Shown: in pieces, positions 7,389-16,120 of the stretch
How positions within the stretch are numbered: position 1 is the first letter of the stretch
How the letters are laid out: every line of letters begins with the position of its first letter
DNA from: CAYLLT01 sp964591605
GTDB lineage: Bacteria; Planctomycetota; Phycisphaerae; UBA1845; PWPN01
Assembly: GCA_964591605.1 (NCBI GenBank)
Contig: CAZQEN010000068.1
Coordinates: 1-25,661, forward strand
Reading direction: 5' to 3'
DNA: 25,661 nt
The notes under the pieces: model-generated
What the model was told of the DNA's origin: nothing
Seen by the model: only the letters and a program-made list of their open reading frames with translations
Databases searched by the model: none
Position numbers and translations under genes: made by a program

Positions 7389-9131
7389 AACACGAATTCC
7401 TCTCTCGAGCATGTGATTGACGTGGCCGCCGGCCGCAAGCCCGCGGACCTGGTCTTCCGCAACGGAACCTTCGTCAACGTGTTCACCAACACGGTGGACG
7501 AGGGCGACGTCGCCGTGGCGGGCGACCGCATTGCGGGAATCGGCCGGTACGACGGCGGCGAAGTCGTCGACCTGAAGGGCCAGGTGCTCTGCCCCGGCTT
7601 CATCGACGCTCACGTGCACATCGAGTCGTCGATGCTCTCGGTCCCCGAGTTTGCCCGCACGGTGGTCCGCTGCGGGACGACGGCCGTGGTCGCCGATCCT
7701 CACGAGATCGCCAACGTGATGGGGGCGGAGGGCATCCGGTTCATCCTGCGGACCAGCCGGTACTGCCCCATCCACATCTACGTGATGCTTTCGAGCTGCG
7801 TGCCGGCCTCGCACCTCGAGTCGGCCGGGGCGGAGCTCTCCGCGATCGATCTGCATCCGTTTTTGAGCGACCGCTGGGTGCGCGGCCTGGCCGAGATGAT
7901 GAATTACCACGGGGTGATTCAGAAGGATCCAGAGGTTCTGGACAAGATCCGCATCGTCGGTTCGGCCCGCGGCGGGCCGATCGACGGCCACTGCCCCGGC
8001 CTCACCGGGCGCGAGCTGTGCGCCTACGTCGCCGCCGGCATCCGCAGCGACCACGAGACCACCACCCGCCAGGAGGCGGCCGAGAAGCTCCGCCTGGGCA
8101 TGCACGTGATGATCCGCGAGGGCTCCGCCGCCCGGAACCTCGACGAGCTGCTGCCCCTGGTGACCACCGAGACGGTGACGCGCTTCATGTTCGTCACCGA
8201 CGACAAGCACGTTGACGATCTGCTCCGCGAAGGCCAGATCGATTGCATGGTCCGCCGCTCAATCGCCGCCGGGCTTCCTCCCGCCCACGCGGTCCGCCTC
8301 GCCTCCTTCAACGCGGCGCGATATTACGGACTCCAGGACATCGGCGCCGTCGGGCCGGGCTATCTCGCCAATCTCGCCGTCCTGAACGATCTGAAAGAGT
8401 GCCGGGTGACCCGCGTCTACAAGGAGGGAGAGCTCGTCGCGGCCGACGGCGAATGCGTCGCCCTGATGCCTTCCACGCTGCCCGCCGGGGCGCGGCTGCG
8501 CTCGAGCGTGAACGTCCGCTGGCTGACTCCCGACGACTTTGTCCTGCCCGCTCCCGCCGCACCGGGGGCGCAGGCCCGCGTCATCGAGGTGATCCCCGAC
8601 CAGATCCGCACGATCGAGCGGCGCGAAGCGCCCACCTGCCGCGACGGCGTGGTGGTGTCCGATCCGGCCCGCGACCTGCTCAAGATGGCGGTCATCGAGC
8701 GGCACGGGGCCACCGGCAACACCGGCCTGGGCCTGGTGCGCGGATTTGGGCTCCAAAAAGGGGCAATAGCCAGCACAGTCGCCCACGACGCCCACAACAT
8801 CATCGTCGTGGGCACCAACGACCGGGACATGCTCGCCGCCGCCGTCCACCTGGTGAAGATCCGCGGCGGCCTGTGCGCGGTCGCCGACGCGAACGTGGTG
8901 GCCGACGTCCCCCTGCCCATCGCCGGACTGCTCTCCGAGTCGCCGGCGCAGACGGTGGCCGCGCAGCTCGACGCGGTGCGGGCCGCCGCCCGGGCCTTCG
9001 GCTCACCGCTGCCTCAACCCTTCATGACCCTGTCCTTCATGAGCCTGTCGGTCATCGGCGATCTCAAGCTCACCGACCGCGGGCCCGTCGACGTGGCGGC
9101 GTTCCAGCACGTGCCGCTGTTTGTGTCCTGA
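7386..9131 (+). CDS. ade: Adenine deaminase
   Basis: Adenine deaminase (adenine + H2O to hypoxanthine + NH3), purine salvage, cytoplasmic, 581 aa, a normal length for the family. The start is inferred to be TTG at 7386, because homology-like sequence (SSLEHVIDVAAGRKPADLV) begins there, GGAGAG lies at 7373-7378 with 7-nt spacing, and no in-frame ATG exists nearby; the frame is open back to a GTG at 7248, but those residues look non-coding. The amidohydrolase metal motif PGFIDAHVHIESSM is at about residues 70-83 (H76, H78). Further family motifs are DPHEIANVMG (104-113), DGHCPGL and IRSDHE mid-protein, and FVTDDKHVDDL. The C-terminal Ade domain contains GLQKGAIASTVAHDAHN. It follows DUF1501 by 134 bp with no obvious terminator, so co-transcription is possible but the functions are unrelated. 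Confidence 0.95.
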   Translation: MNTNSSLEHVIDVAAGRKPADLVFRNGTFVNVFTNTVDEGDVAVAGDRIAGIGRYDGGEVVDLKGQVLCPGFIDAHVHIESSMLSVPEFARTVVRCGTTAVVADPHEIANVMGAEGIRFILRTSRYCPIHIYVMLSSCVPASHLESAGAELSAIDLHPFLSDRWVRGLAEMMNYHGVIQKDPEVLDKIRIVGSARGGPIDGHCPGLTGRELCAYVAAGIRSDHETTTRQEAAEKLRLGMHVMIREGSAARNLDELLPLVTTETVTRFMFVTDDKHVDDLLREGQIDCMVRRSIAAGLPPAHAVRLASFNAARYYGLQDIGAVGPGYLANLAVLNDLKECRVTRVYKEGELVAADGECVALMPSTLPAGARLRSSVNVRWLTPDDFVLPAPAAPGAQARVIEVIPDQIRTIERREAPTCRDGVVVSDPARDLLKMAVIERHGATGNTGLGLVRGFGLQKGAIASTVAHDAHNIIVVGTNDRDMLAAAVHLVKIRGGLCAVADANVVADVPLPIAGLLSESPAQTVAAQLDAVRAAARAFGSPLPQPFMTLSFMSLSVIGDLKLTDRGPVDVAAFQHVPLFVS

Positions 9132-9134
9132 GTC

Positions 9135-9162
9135 GTCCGTGGTCAGGTCCAGTTGGTCCGTC
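9135..9162. repeat. Degenerate heptanucleotide run between ade and the ATPase gene
   Basis: Four degenerate 7-bp units, GTCCGTG GTCAGGT CCAGTTG GTCCGTC, lie immediately after the ade stop codon in the 83-bp convergent gap. The period is visible but copies are diverged, so this is only a tentative member of the heptad arrays seen more clearly at 16211, 19635, 20853 and 21785. Confidence 0.35.
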
Positions 9163-9214
9163 GTGCACGGGCAAGTGGCCGGCGGACGATCGACCCGCAT
9201 GTGACGACGGATGA

Positions 9215-12200
9215 CTACGACCTGGCGCCGACGGCGGCCGGGGAGCTCAGCTTCGGCCACTGGATGCGGCTCGCGCCGCGGGTGGTGTGGCCGTTGCCGC
9301 TGTCCGCGCCGCCGCCTCGGGCGGGCGGGGTGGGGTGCCGGGTCTCGTCCTCCAGGCGGGCCGCCTGAATGACCTCCATCAACTGGCTGGTGTTCCGGGC
9401 CACCGCCGCCAGCATCCGCTGGCGCGACTGGGCCTGGGCGAGGAGGTCGGCCAGCCGGGCCGCGCTCTCCCGGGCCTGCCGCTGCCGCTGCTCCCAGGCG
9501 TCCAGCTCCGTCCGCGCCGCATCGAAGTCGGCCATCAGCGACTCGATCCGCCGCACGACGCCCTGGGCCGCGCTGACCGCCTGTTCGAGCCGCCCGCTCA
9601 GCGCCTCGCCCCGCTCGAGCTCGCTGCGCCAGCGCTGCGAGTTGAGCTTGGCGTCGAGCACCGCGTTGCACTTGCGCATGGCTTCGAGGATGGCGCGGGC
9701 GTTCTCGCCGGCCGTGCGCAGCCCCTCGGACTGCTCGCGCACCTCGCCCGCGCCGGACATCCAGTGTTCCATGATCTCCTGCACCTGCGACGAACAGTTG
9801 CGCAGGTGGGCGGTGACGGCCCCGGCCCGCTCCAGGGCTTCGCCCAGACCCGTCCGCTCGGCCTCCGCTGCTTCGACAAGCTTGCCCAGACTGGCCAGAA
9901 CCTCCGGTTGCAGTTCGAGGGGGCGGGGCTGGCGGGTGCTCTCCAGGGTGGCGACGCGCCCGGCCGTCTCCTGAACCTTCTCCACGAGCGTCCGCACCAC
10001 CTGGGTGTGCTCGCTCGTCGTGTCGGCGAGCTGATCACGCAACTGGCTCACGTCGGCCGAGAGCGACCGCTCGAGCCGGTTGAACGTCTCGGCCGCCACC
10101 GTATCGCGGGCGAGCTGCTCGAGGCTGGCCCGCAGCGCGTCCCACCGCCCGCTCAGATCCGCCACCGCCGCCTCGTGACGCGCCTGCCCGGTGCGGACCT
10201 GTTCCTGGGTCGATGCAAGCCGGGCCTCCAGCCGCCGGAACTGCTCGTCCTGCTGCTGCGACCGCTCATCGAGCTCGCGGCGGAGCTGGGCATCGAGCCG
10301 CTCCTGCTGCTGCTGGATGATGGCCAGTTCCTCGCGGGTGGCCGACTGCTGCGCCACCTTGAGCAGGCTCGCAGCCAGTTGCTCGGCCCGCCCGGCGGAC
10401 GCGCTGAATGCCCGCGTCCATTCCGCCCGGTGCCCGCTCAGTTCCTTCGAGAGGGTCAGAATCTGGTCGTGCAGGGCCTGGCGGATCTGGTCCACCTGGC
10501 CGGCCCGCGCCGCGTCCCGGGCGAGGTCGTCCAGCCGCGCGGACACCGCGTCGCTCCGCTCGCGCACCCGCGACGCGAACGACTCGAGGGCCTGCTCCTG
10601 CCCGGACAGGGTCTCGCGCAGGCTCTGCAGGTCGGCGGCATGCTGCACGCGGACGGCTTCGAGCTCGTCCTGCACGACGGCGGCGTCGCGCAGCGCATCG
10701 AGCCCGCTCTCGAGCCCCTGGTAACGCTGCGTCAATGACTCCACGTCCTCGCGCATGCTGCGGCGCTGCTGCTCGAGCTGCTGGAGGATCAGCCCCGCCG
10801 CGCACTCCTGCTCATCGCGGAACGCGGAGAGGTCGGCCATCTGCTTCTCGAGGCCGCCCACCTGCCCGCGCACCTGCGAGATGCCGGTCTCCAGCGCGTC
10901 ATGCTGGCTGTCGATCCGCGCCGCCAGCTCCCCGACGCTTCGCTCCAGCCGGACGCTTTCGCCCGCGACCGCCTGGATCTGCGCCGCCTGCCCCGTCTGG
11001 CTCTGCTGCACCTGCTTGAGCTCGTCGAGCCGGGCAAAGGCGGTCTCCCGCTGCTCCAACTGGCTTTGCCAGGCTCGATCGCGTTCGTCCAGTTGATCCC
11101 GCCAGGCCCGATCGCGCTGATCTGCCTGCTGCCGCCAGACCTGATCGCGCTGATCCGCCTGCTGCCGCAGGGCCTGATCGCGCTGATCCACCTCCTGTTG
11201 CCAGGCACGCTCCCGTTCGCTGACCTGATGCTGCCAGGCGCGGTCGCGCTCGTCGAGCCGGCTTTCCCAGGTCCGCTCCAGCTCATCGAGCTGGGCCTGG
11301 AACGCGCGCTGCCCGGCGGCGAGTTCCTGGCGAGCCTGCTCGAGCCGCGCTTCGAGTTCGGCGGCCCGGGCGGCGACCTGCTCGACCGACCGCCGGTGCA
11401 GCAGATCGCTGTGCAGGGCGGCCTGTTCGAGCGTGCGGCGGAACTCCTGCAGCGACGCCGCCTGCCCGTCGATGCGCCGCTCCAGCGCCGTCGCACAGGA
11501 AGCCTGCTCGCGGCGGAGGTCCTGCAGATCCCGCCGGCATTCCTGGTCCGCCGTATCGCCGGACTGTGCGGCGAGCTGAGCCTTCAGCTCTTCGACGCCC
11601 TCCTGCAGCGTCCGCTGCCATCCTTCGAGCTGCTCGCGCAGGACGGCCAGCTCCTTCTCGTGCGCCGACCAGTCGGTCCGGAGCTGTTCCACCCGGCGGT
11701 CGGCCTCGCTGCAGCGGCGCTCGAACGTGGTCTGCACGGTCTGCAACTGGTTCTGGGCAGCCTCGCACTGCTGGCGAAGCACGGCGAGATGCTCGAACAT
11801 GCTCTGACGGTGACGGTCGACCGTGGCCAGCACCTCGCGCGTGGCCGCTTCGCATTGTGTCTGCAGGTCGGCGAACCGGTCGTCCGAGCGGGCCTGCGCC
11901 GCCATCCGCCGGAGCTCCTGTTCCGAGCCCGACCACTGTTTCTGGATGTCCTCCAGGCGGGCCTGGAACTCATCCCGCTGCGTCTGCATCAGCTTGAGGA
12001 TGCGGCTGGTTTCGCGCAGATGGTTCTCACGGATCTCATCGAGATCCTCAACCGGCGCGGCGGTGCGCTCGACTTCTTTAAGCTTCTCCTGGGTGTGGTG
12101 GCAGCGGACAATGACCTCGCGGATCTCGCTCTGGATCTCCCGGCGGTACTCGTCGAACTTCTCCTTGGCGGCCAGCCAGCGCGTGGTGGCCCCGGCGACG

Positions 12201-13315
12201 ATCTTGTGCAGCTCGCTCTGGCGCTGCGAGATCTGGTCGAGCTCGCTGCGAAGCGGCGCGGCGGTCGACGCGAGGGCGGCCACCTCGCTGCACAGGCTTT
12301 CCGTCTGCTGCAGGGCCAGCTCGGCCAGGTGCACCGAATCCACCGTGTCCGCCGAATCGGCGTCCGCCCCGGCCGGGCAGTCGGCGGGCTCGCACTCGAC
12401 CGGGCGCCGTGCCTCGCCCGCGCCGCGGACCCGGTCGGCGGCGCCGGTCCCGCGGGACGCCCCGCCCGCCGTCGACGGGCTCTCCGGATGGGCGGCTCCC
12501 TGCAGGGAGAGCGAGCCGTCCCGCTCGAGCACCAGATCGATGAGGTGGCCGTCGATGCTCCGCTCGTCGCGCCCGTACGCGGTGAGCAGCGCGTTGTCGC
12601 AGATCTGATTGATCAGCCGCGGCACTCCGCCGGAAGCGGCGTAGATCCGCTCGACGGCATCGGGTGTGAAGAGCTGCTCGTTCCGGCAGCCCGCGACGCC
12701 GAGCCGGTGGATGACGTACTCGCCCGTCTGCACGCGGTTCAGCGAGGGCAGGTGAAAGCGCCGAAAGAGCCTCTGGTCGAGCTGCTTCATCCCCGGGCTG
12801 CTGAATCGCTCGCGCAGCTCGGGCTGACCAAGGATGCACACCTGCAGGAGCTTGGCATCGTCGGCCTCAAGGTTGCCGAGCATCCGCAGTTCTTCAAAAC
12901 TCTCGTCGGGCAGGTTCTGGGCCTCGTCCAGCAGCACGACCACGAAGCGGTTCCGGGCGAACTGCTCGACCAGGAAGTCCTGCAGTCGCTGGGTGAGTTC
13001 GAGGTTGCTGGCCTCGGCGGGGGCGGCCAGGCCGAACTCGCTGCAGATCGCCGCGAGAAGCTGCCGCCCGGTCAGGTTCGTCTGCGAGATGACGGCCGTC
13101 GTCGAGTTGGTGTCCATCTGGCGCAGGAAGATCCGCCCGATGAGCGTCTTGCCCGCCCCGATCTCGCCGCTGACCAGCACGAACCCCTTGCGCTGCCGCG
13201 TGGCGTACTGCAGCGTCGCCAGGGCCTCCTCGTGATCCGGCGTGCTGTAATAGAACGTCGGATCGGGCGTGTTGTTAAACGGCAGCCGCTGCAGACCAAA
13301 GTGCGAGCAGTACAT
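9215..13315 (-). CDS. ExeA/GspA-like AAA ATPase fused to a giant coiled coil
   Basis: A 1366-aa protein. The ATG at 13315 has AGGAG on the minus strand (13327-13323) with 7-nt spacing, and MYCSHFGLQRLPFNNTPDP is the characteristic start of this ATPase family; the frame continues upstream to 13666 but that part is antisense to the export gene. Residues 1-265 form the ATPase: Walker A GEIGAGKT at 50-57, Walker B VVVLLDEAQ at 125-133, then QRLFRRFHLPSL and a lid domain with GGVPRLINQICDNALL. It resembles the secretion ATPase found in XrtA/PEP-CTERM exopolysaccharide loci, normally only about 270-350 aa. Residues 270-325 are a Pro/Gly/Ala linker; about 326-1330 is almost uninterrupted Gln/Glu/Arg/Leu-rich coiled coil, including seven 11-residue repeats at 678-754. 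No membrane segment is visible. It is divergent from the polysaccharide operon and probably acts in the cytoplasm as an assembly or positioning ATPase; that role is inferred. Confidence 0.87.
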   Translation of the reverse strand: MYCSHFGLQRLPFNNTPDPTFYYSTPDHEEALATLQYATRQRKGFVLVSGEIGAGKTLIGRIFLRQMDTNSTTAVISQTNLTGRQLLAAICSEFGLAAPAEASNLELTQRLQDFLVEQFARNRFVVVLLDEAQNLPDESFEELRMLGNLEADDAKLLQVCILGQPELRERFSSPGMKQLDQRLFRRFHLPSLNRVQTGEYVIHRLGVAGCRNEQLFTPDAVERIYAASGGVPRLINQICDNALLTAYGRDERSIDGHLIDLVLERDGSLSLQGAAHPESPSTAGGASRGTGAADRVRGAGEARRPVECEPADCPAGADADSADTVDSVHLAELALQQTESLCSEVAALASTAAPLRSELDQISQRQSELHKIVAGATTRWLAAKEKFDEYRREIQSEIREVIVRCHHTQEKLKEVERTAAPVEDLDEIRENHLRETSRILKLMQTQRDEFQARLEDIQKQWSGSEQELRRMAAQARSDDRFADLQTQCEAATREVLATVDRHRQSMFEHLAVLRQQCEAAQNQLQTVQTTFERRCSEADRRVEQLRTDWSAHEKELAVLREQLEGWQRTLQEGVEELKAQLAAQSGDTADQECRRDLQDLRREQASCATALERRIDGQAASLQEFRRTLEQAALHSDLLHRRSVEQVAARAAELEARLEQARQELAAGQRAFQAQLDELERTWESRLDERDRAWQHQVSERERAWQQEVDQRDQALRQQADQRDQVWRQQADQRDRAWRDQLDERDRAWQSQLEQRETAFARLDELKQVQQSQTGQAAQIQAVAGESVRLERSVGELAARIDSQHDALETGISQVRGQVGGLEKQMADLSAFRDEQECAAGLILQQLEQQRRSMREDVESLTQRYQGLESGLDALRDAAVVQDELEAVRVQHAADLQSLRETLSGQEQALESFASRVRERSDAVSARLDDLARDAARAGQVDQIRQALHDQILTLSKELSGHRAEWTRAFSASAGRAEQLAASLLKVAQQSATREELAIIQQQQERLDAQLRRELDERSQQQDEQFRRLEARLASTQEQVRTGQARHEAAVADLSGRWDALRASLEQLARDTVAAETFNRLERSLSADVSQLRDQLADTTSEHTQVVRTLVEKVQETAGRVATLESTRQPRPLELQPEVLASLGKLVEAAEAERTGLGEALERAGAVTAHLRNCSSQVQEIMEHWMSGAGEVREQSEGLRTAGENARAILEAMRKCNAVLDAKLNSQRWRSELERGEALSGRLEQAVSAAQGVVRRIESLMADFDAARTELDAWEQRQRQARESAARLADLLAQAQSRQRMLAAVARNTSQLMEVIQAARLEDETRHPTPPARGGGADSGNGHTTRGASRIQWPKLSSPAAVGARS
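11054..11284 (-). repeat. 33-bp (11-residue) tandem repeat in the coiled coil
   Basis: Seven consecutive 11-residue units (residues 678-754 of the ATPase-coiled-coil protein) of the form xRDRAWxxQxD, with Trp at position 6 in most units, for example ERDRAWQHQVS, QRDQVWRQQAD and ERDRAWQSQLE; an eighth degenerate unit follows. At DNA level the central copies repeat with an exact 33-bp period. An 11-residue (hendecad) period fits a nearly straight coiled coil. Confidence 0.85.
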
Positions 13316-13439
13316 CCTTGTACTCCTGGCTTTACCCGCGGTGTTCGTTCCTGCGCAGAAGAACGCCTTCCGCCGGTTGTATCGGACCTTGGAAAGCCCG
13401 GCTTGAGGTACGGGCGGCGGAGCCGTCAAAAAGAGCCGG

Positions 13440-13445
13440 ATTATA
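13440..13445 (-). promoter_or_regulatory. Possible -10 box for the ATPase gene
   Basis: The minus strand reads TATAAT here, 125 bp upstream of the ATPase start, within the 244-bp divergent gap between 13316 and 13559. I see no matching -35 hexamer at 16-18 bp, so this is a weak candidate. I see nothing else definite in the gap. Confidence 0.25.
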
Positions 13446-13559
13446 AGTCGAACTGGACGCCCCGGATTCCGATGTCTACAGGCACGGAGGGTCCTGGAGT
13501 GCCTCCCGCGGCCGGCGTTCGACCGGCGGGGGGATTCTCGGGATGGAGTGAGGGCAGGG

Positions 13560-14375
13560 ATGGCCCTGGTGATACGATTCAATCCGTGGCCATGGGGAGC
13601 CGGGCTGCTGGCGCTCTGCGCGGCCGCCGGCTGCGCTCCCCAGTACGAAGATCTCCGCACCTTCACGCAGGGTCACGAGCAGCAGGTGGGCGCGGCGGCC
13701 TACCGGCTGGCCCCGCCGGACGTCGTCGCGATCAGCTCGCCGACCGCCGCCGAAATCGACGGAGACATCCAGCCGATCCGCAGCGACGGGAAGATCTCTC
13801 TGCGGCTGCTGGGCGAGGTGCAAGCGGCCGGCCTCACCCCGACCGAGCTGGCCGGCAAGCTCGAGGAGCAGCTCTCGAAATACTACGTCTCGCCCGCGGT
13901 GAACGTGCGCGTCGCGGGCTTCAAGAGCCAGAAACTGTACATCTTCGGCCACGTCAATCGAACCGGGATGGTTCCCTTCACGGGTCGCGATACGGTCCTG
14001 GACGTGCTGGCCAACGCGGGACTCGCCCGCGGGGCGTGGGGCTCGAACGTGAAGGTGATACGGCCCAGCGCGGACGAAAAGGCCCGGCACGAGATCACCG
14101 TCGACGTCGACCGCATCATGCAGACGGGCGATCTCAAATCCAACCTGCTGCTTCAGCCGGGCGACATCATCTACGTGCCGCCGACGCCGTTCGTGTGGGC
14201 GGGCCTGGCCCTGCAGGAGGTCATGTTCCCCGTCCGCGAGGCGGCGGACGCGTACACGCTGCCGGCCCAGGTCATCGGGGCCACCGATTACTACCAGGAT
14301 CGCGACTCGGGCCGGACATACATCCGTCTGTCGCCGACGGGCAGCGTGTCGGCCTTCGGCGGAGGCAGCTACTGA
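13560..14375 (+). CDS. Polysaccharide export outer-membrane lipoprotein (OPX/Wza-like, SLBB)
   Basis: A 271-aa outer-membrane polysaccharide export protein. The ATG at 13560 follows a G-rich stretch (GAGTGAGGGCAGGG); GTG at 13548 is a less likely start. The N-terminus is a lipoprotein signal with a lipobox ending AAAGC (Cys25). The polysaccharide export domain begins at about residue 48 (YRLAPPDVVAISSP, then IRSDGKISLRLLGEVQAAGLT), followed by a soluble ligand-binding beta-grasp (SLBB) domain near residues 118-205 (VRVAGFKSQKLYIFGHV, LDVLANAGL, LQPGDIIYVPP). It lacks the long C-terminal helix of Wza, as is usual for XrtA-type OPX proteins. It is the first gene of the operon, and the next gene starts 3 nt after its stop, so the two are translationally coupled. 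Role: part of the outer-membrane export conduit. Confidence 0.93.
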   Translation: MALVIRFNPWPWGAGLLALCAAAGCAPQYEDLRTFTQGHEQQVGAAAYRLAPPDVVAISSPTAAEIDGDIQPIRSDGKISLRLLGEVQAAGLTPTELAGKLEEQLSKYYVSPAVNVRVAGFKSQKLYIFGHVNRTGMVPFTGRDTVLDVLANAGLARGAWGSNVKVIRPSADEKARHEITVDVDRIMQTGDLKSNLLLQPGDIIYVPPTPFVWAGLALQEVMFPVREAADAYTLPAQVIGATDYYQDRDSGRTYIRLSPTGSVSAFGGGSY

Positions 14376-14378
14376 CTC

Positions 14379-16109
14379 ATGAGCGTGCAACCGACGAGCT
14401 ACTTTCCGGGCTCCCGGCTTCTGGAGGCGTCCGGCAGCGACTTCCAGCAGATGGTCAGCCGGGTGCTGGCGATCCTGCGGCAGCGGCGCTGGCTGTTTGT
14501 GCTGCCGCTGCTGACCGGGCTGCTGATCGGGCTCGCCGGCAGCCTGTTTCTGCCCCGCCGGTACGTCCTGAGCGCCCTCTTCGAGCGGCGCGACGACGTG
14601 GTGATCACCAACCTGCTGAGCAGCAACTCGCCCTACTCGTTTGAAACGCTGCGCCGGTCGCTGCCGATCGACCTGATCGGCTACAACGCGCTGAGCGACG
14701 CGATCGAGAAGCTCGGCCTGACCCGCGATCTGCCCCGCGATGCCGCGGGGGCGCTCACGCCGGAGGGCCGCAACCGCCGGCAGGCCCTGATCAGCGGACT
14801 CAGCCGGCAGCTCGACGTGAACCTCATCGAGAAGAGCACGTTCCTCGATCTGATCGAGGTGCGGTACACGGGCAGCCGGCCCGACCTGGGTGTGCAGCTC
14901 GTTTCGCACCTCAAGGACAACTACGTGGCCCGCACGCGGGAGCGGATCGGCACGATCCTGACCAAGGCGCACGTCTTCTTCAGCGAGGAGGCGCAGAAGC
15001 GCAAGGAGAAGGCGGCCCAGATGGAGGCCGAGCTGCTGCAGATGGCGGTTCAGCATCCGGGCGTGGATCCGAACGATCCGGGCGTGCTGGATCAGCGGCT
15101 GCTGAATCACAACCTGGCCATGGAGGAGCTCGGCCGCCGCAAGGCCGAACACCTGGCCAGGCAGCGGGCGTGCGAGGAGTACCTCGCGCAGCTCGAAGGC
15201 CGGCCGGTGGCCCTGGGCAGCGCGACCCGCCCCGCCGGCGCCGCGATCAGCCAGGTGCCCAATCCGCAGCGCCAGCGCCTCGCCCCAGAGATCGAGCGCG
15301 TCCGCAGCCAGATCGTGGACGCCCGAACGCTGCGCCACATGACCGACGAACACCCCACGGTGGTCGCCCTGCGCCAGAAGCTCGTCGAGCTGGAGAACCA
15401 GATGGCGGGGCTGCCCGAGACGGTCAGCATCGACGCGCCGGCCGGCCCATCCGACCCCGGCCTGACCGCCCTGGGAGCCGAGAAGAAACGCGCCGTCGCC
15501 GAGATGAAATCGCTGCAGACCCTGGTCGCCCAGGTCGACCGGGAACTGGAGCGGCACGAAAAGGAGAAGCGACACCTTGAAGAGGAAAAAGGAAGACTCT
15601 TCGAGCGCCGGCAGACCTTTCTGACCCGTCAGCAGGAGCTGTCGGCGGCCAAGGCAGACCTGAACGTCTGGCAGAGCCACGTGGAGACGATCGCCCGGGT
15701 GATGACGGCGGAATCGGAGTCACGGGGCATCCAGTTCTCGACGGTGGATGAAGCGCGCCGTCCGGCCAAGCCGGTCTCGCCGACGCTGGCGGGCATCATC
15801 CTGGTCAGCCTGGCGATCGGCATCGCCCTGGGAACGGCGGCGGTCTTTCTGCGCGAGGTGCTCGATCGGTCGCTGCGCAGCATCCAGCGGGTCCGGGAGA
15901 CGCTGAGTGTGCCGGTGCTCGAGACCCTCGGTGAGATCCGGCTGCGCCACGGGGCGGGACGGCTGATCCGCCGGGGGATGCTGCCGCTCGTGGCCGCGAC
16001 GCAGACGGTGGCGGTGGTGCTGGCGGGCACGCTGGCCTACCTGAGCGTGGAACAGCCCCTGGTCTACGAGCGGTGGGTCGGTTTGTTGCGCGGTCTGATG
16101 CCGGGGTGA
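14379..16109 (+). CDS. Polysaccharide chain-length determinant (PCP, Wzz/GumC-like)
   Basis: A 576-aa inner-membrane polysaccharide co-polymerase. TM1 is about residues 38-57, just after a basic patch (ILRQRRW). The periplasmic part carries long coiled-coil helices at about 195-275 and 300-460, including TLRHMTDEHPTVVALRQKL, a conserved-looking PCP segment. The Pro-rich PCP signature KPVSPTLAG at about 464 leads into TM2 (about 470-490), followed by REVLDRSLRSIQRVRETL and VPVLETLGEI, typical of GumC/XrtA-associated chain-length proteins. A third hydrophobic stretch at about 534-555 is less usual. It has no C-terminal kinase domain; that function is supplied by the separate gene at 16248. It partners with the export lipoprotein upstream and the kinase downstream to control polymer length and export. 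Confidence 0.92.
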   Translation: MSVQPTSYFPGSRLLEASGSDFQQMVSRVLAILRQRRWLFVLPLLTGLLIGLAGSLFLPRRYVLSALFERRDDVVITNLLSSNSPYSFETLRRSLPIDLIGYNALSDAIEKLGLTRDLPRDAAGALTPEGRNRRQALISGLSRQLDVNLIEKSTFLDLIEVRYTGSRPDLGVQLVSHLKDNYVARTRERIGTILTKAHVFFSEEAQKRKEKAAQMEAELLQMAVQHPGVDPNDPGVLDQRLLNHNLAMEELGRRKAEHLARQRACEEYLAQLEGRPVALGSATRPAGAAISQVPNPQRQRLAPEIERVRSQIVDARTLRHMTDEHPTVVALRQKLVELENQMAGLPETVSIDAPAGPSDPGLTALGAEKKRAVAEMKSLQTLVAQVDRELERHEKEKRHLEEEKGRLFERRQTFLTRQQELSAAKADLNVWQSHVETIARVMTAESESRGIQFSTVDEARRPAKPVSPTLAGIILVSLAIGIALGTAAVFLREVLDRSLRSIQRVRETLSVPVLETLGEIRLRHGAGRLIRRGMLPLVAATQTVAVVLAGTLAYLSVEQPLVYERWVGLLRGLMPG

Positions 16110-16120
16110 GACTTTTGCCA

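Noticed and set aside
8741..8785. Locally A/T-richer codons within adenine deaminase, considered as a sign of insertion
   Set aside because: The segment encodes the conserved GLQKGAIASTVAHDAHN motif in frame, so it is normal gene sequence.
10901..13559. A very long plus-strand open frame antisense to the ATPase-coiled-coil gene and reaching into the export region
   Set aside because: It is Leu/Pro/Arg-rich with no recognisable domain. It arises because Glu/Gln/Arg-rich coiled-coil codons leave the opposite strand without stops.
13316..13666. A 117-residue N-terminal extension of the ATPase frame
   Set aside because: The family N-terminus MYCSHFGLQ and an AGGAG site at proper spacing fix the start at 13315. 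The extension overlaps the divergent export gene and has no family-like sequence.
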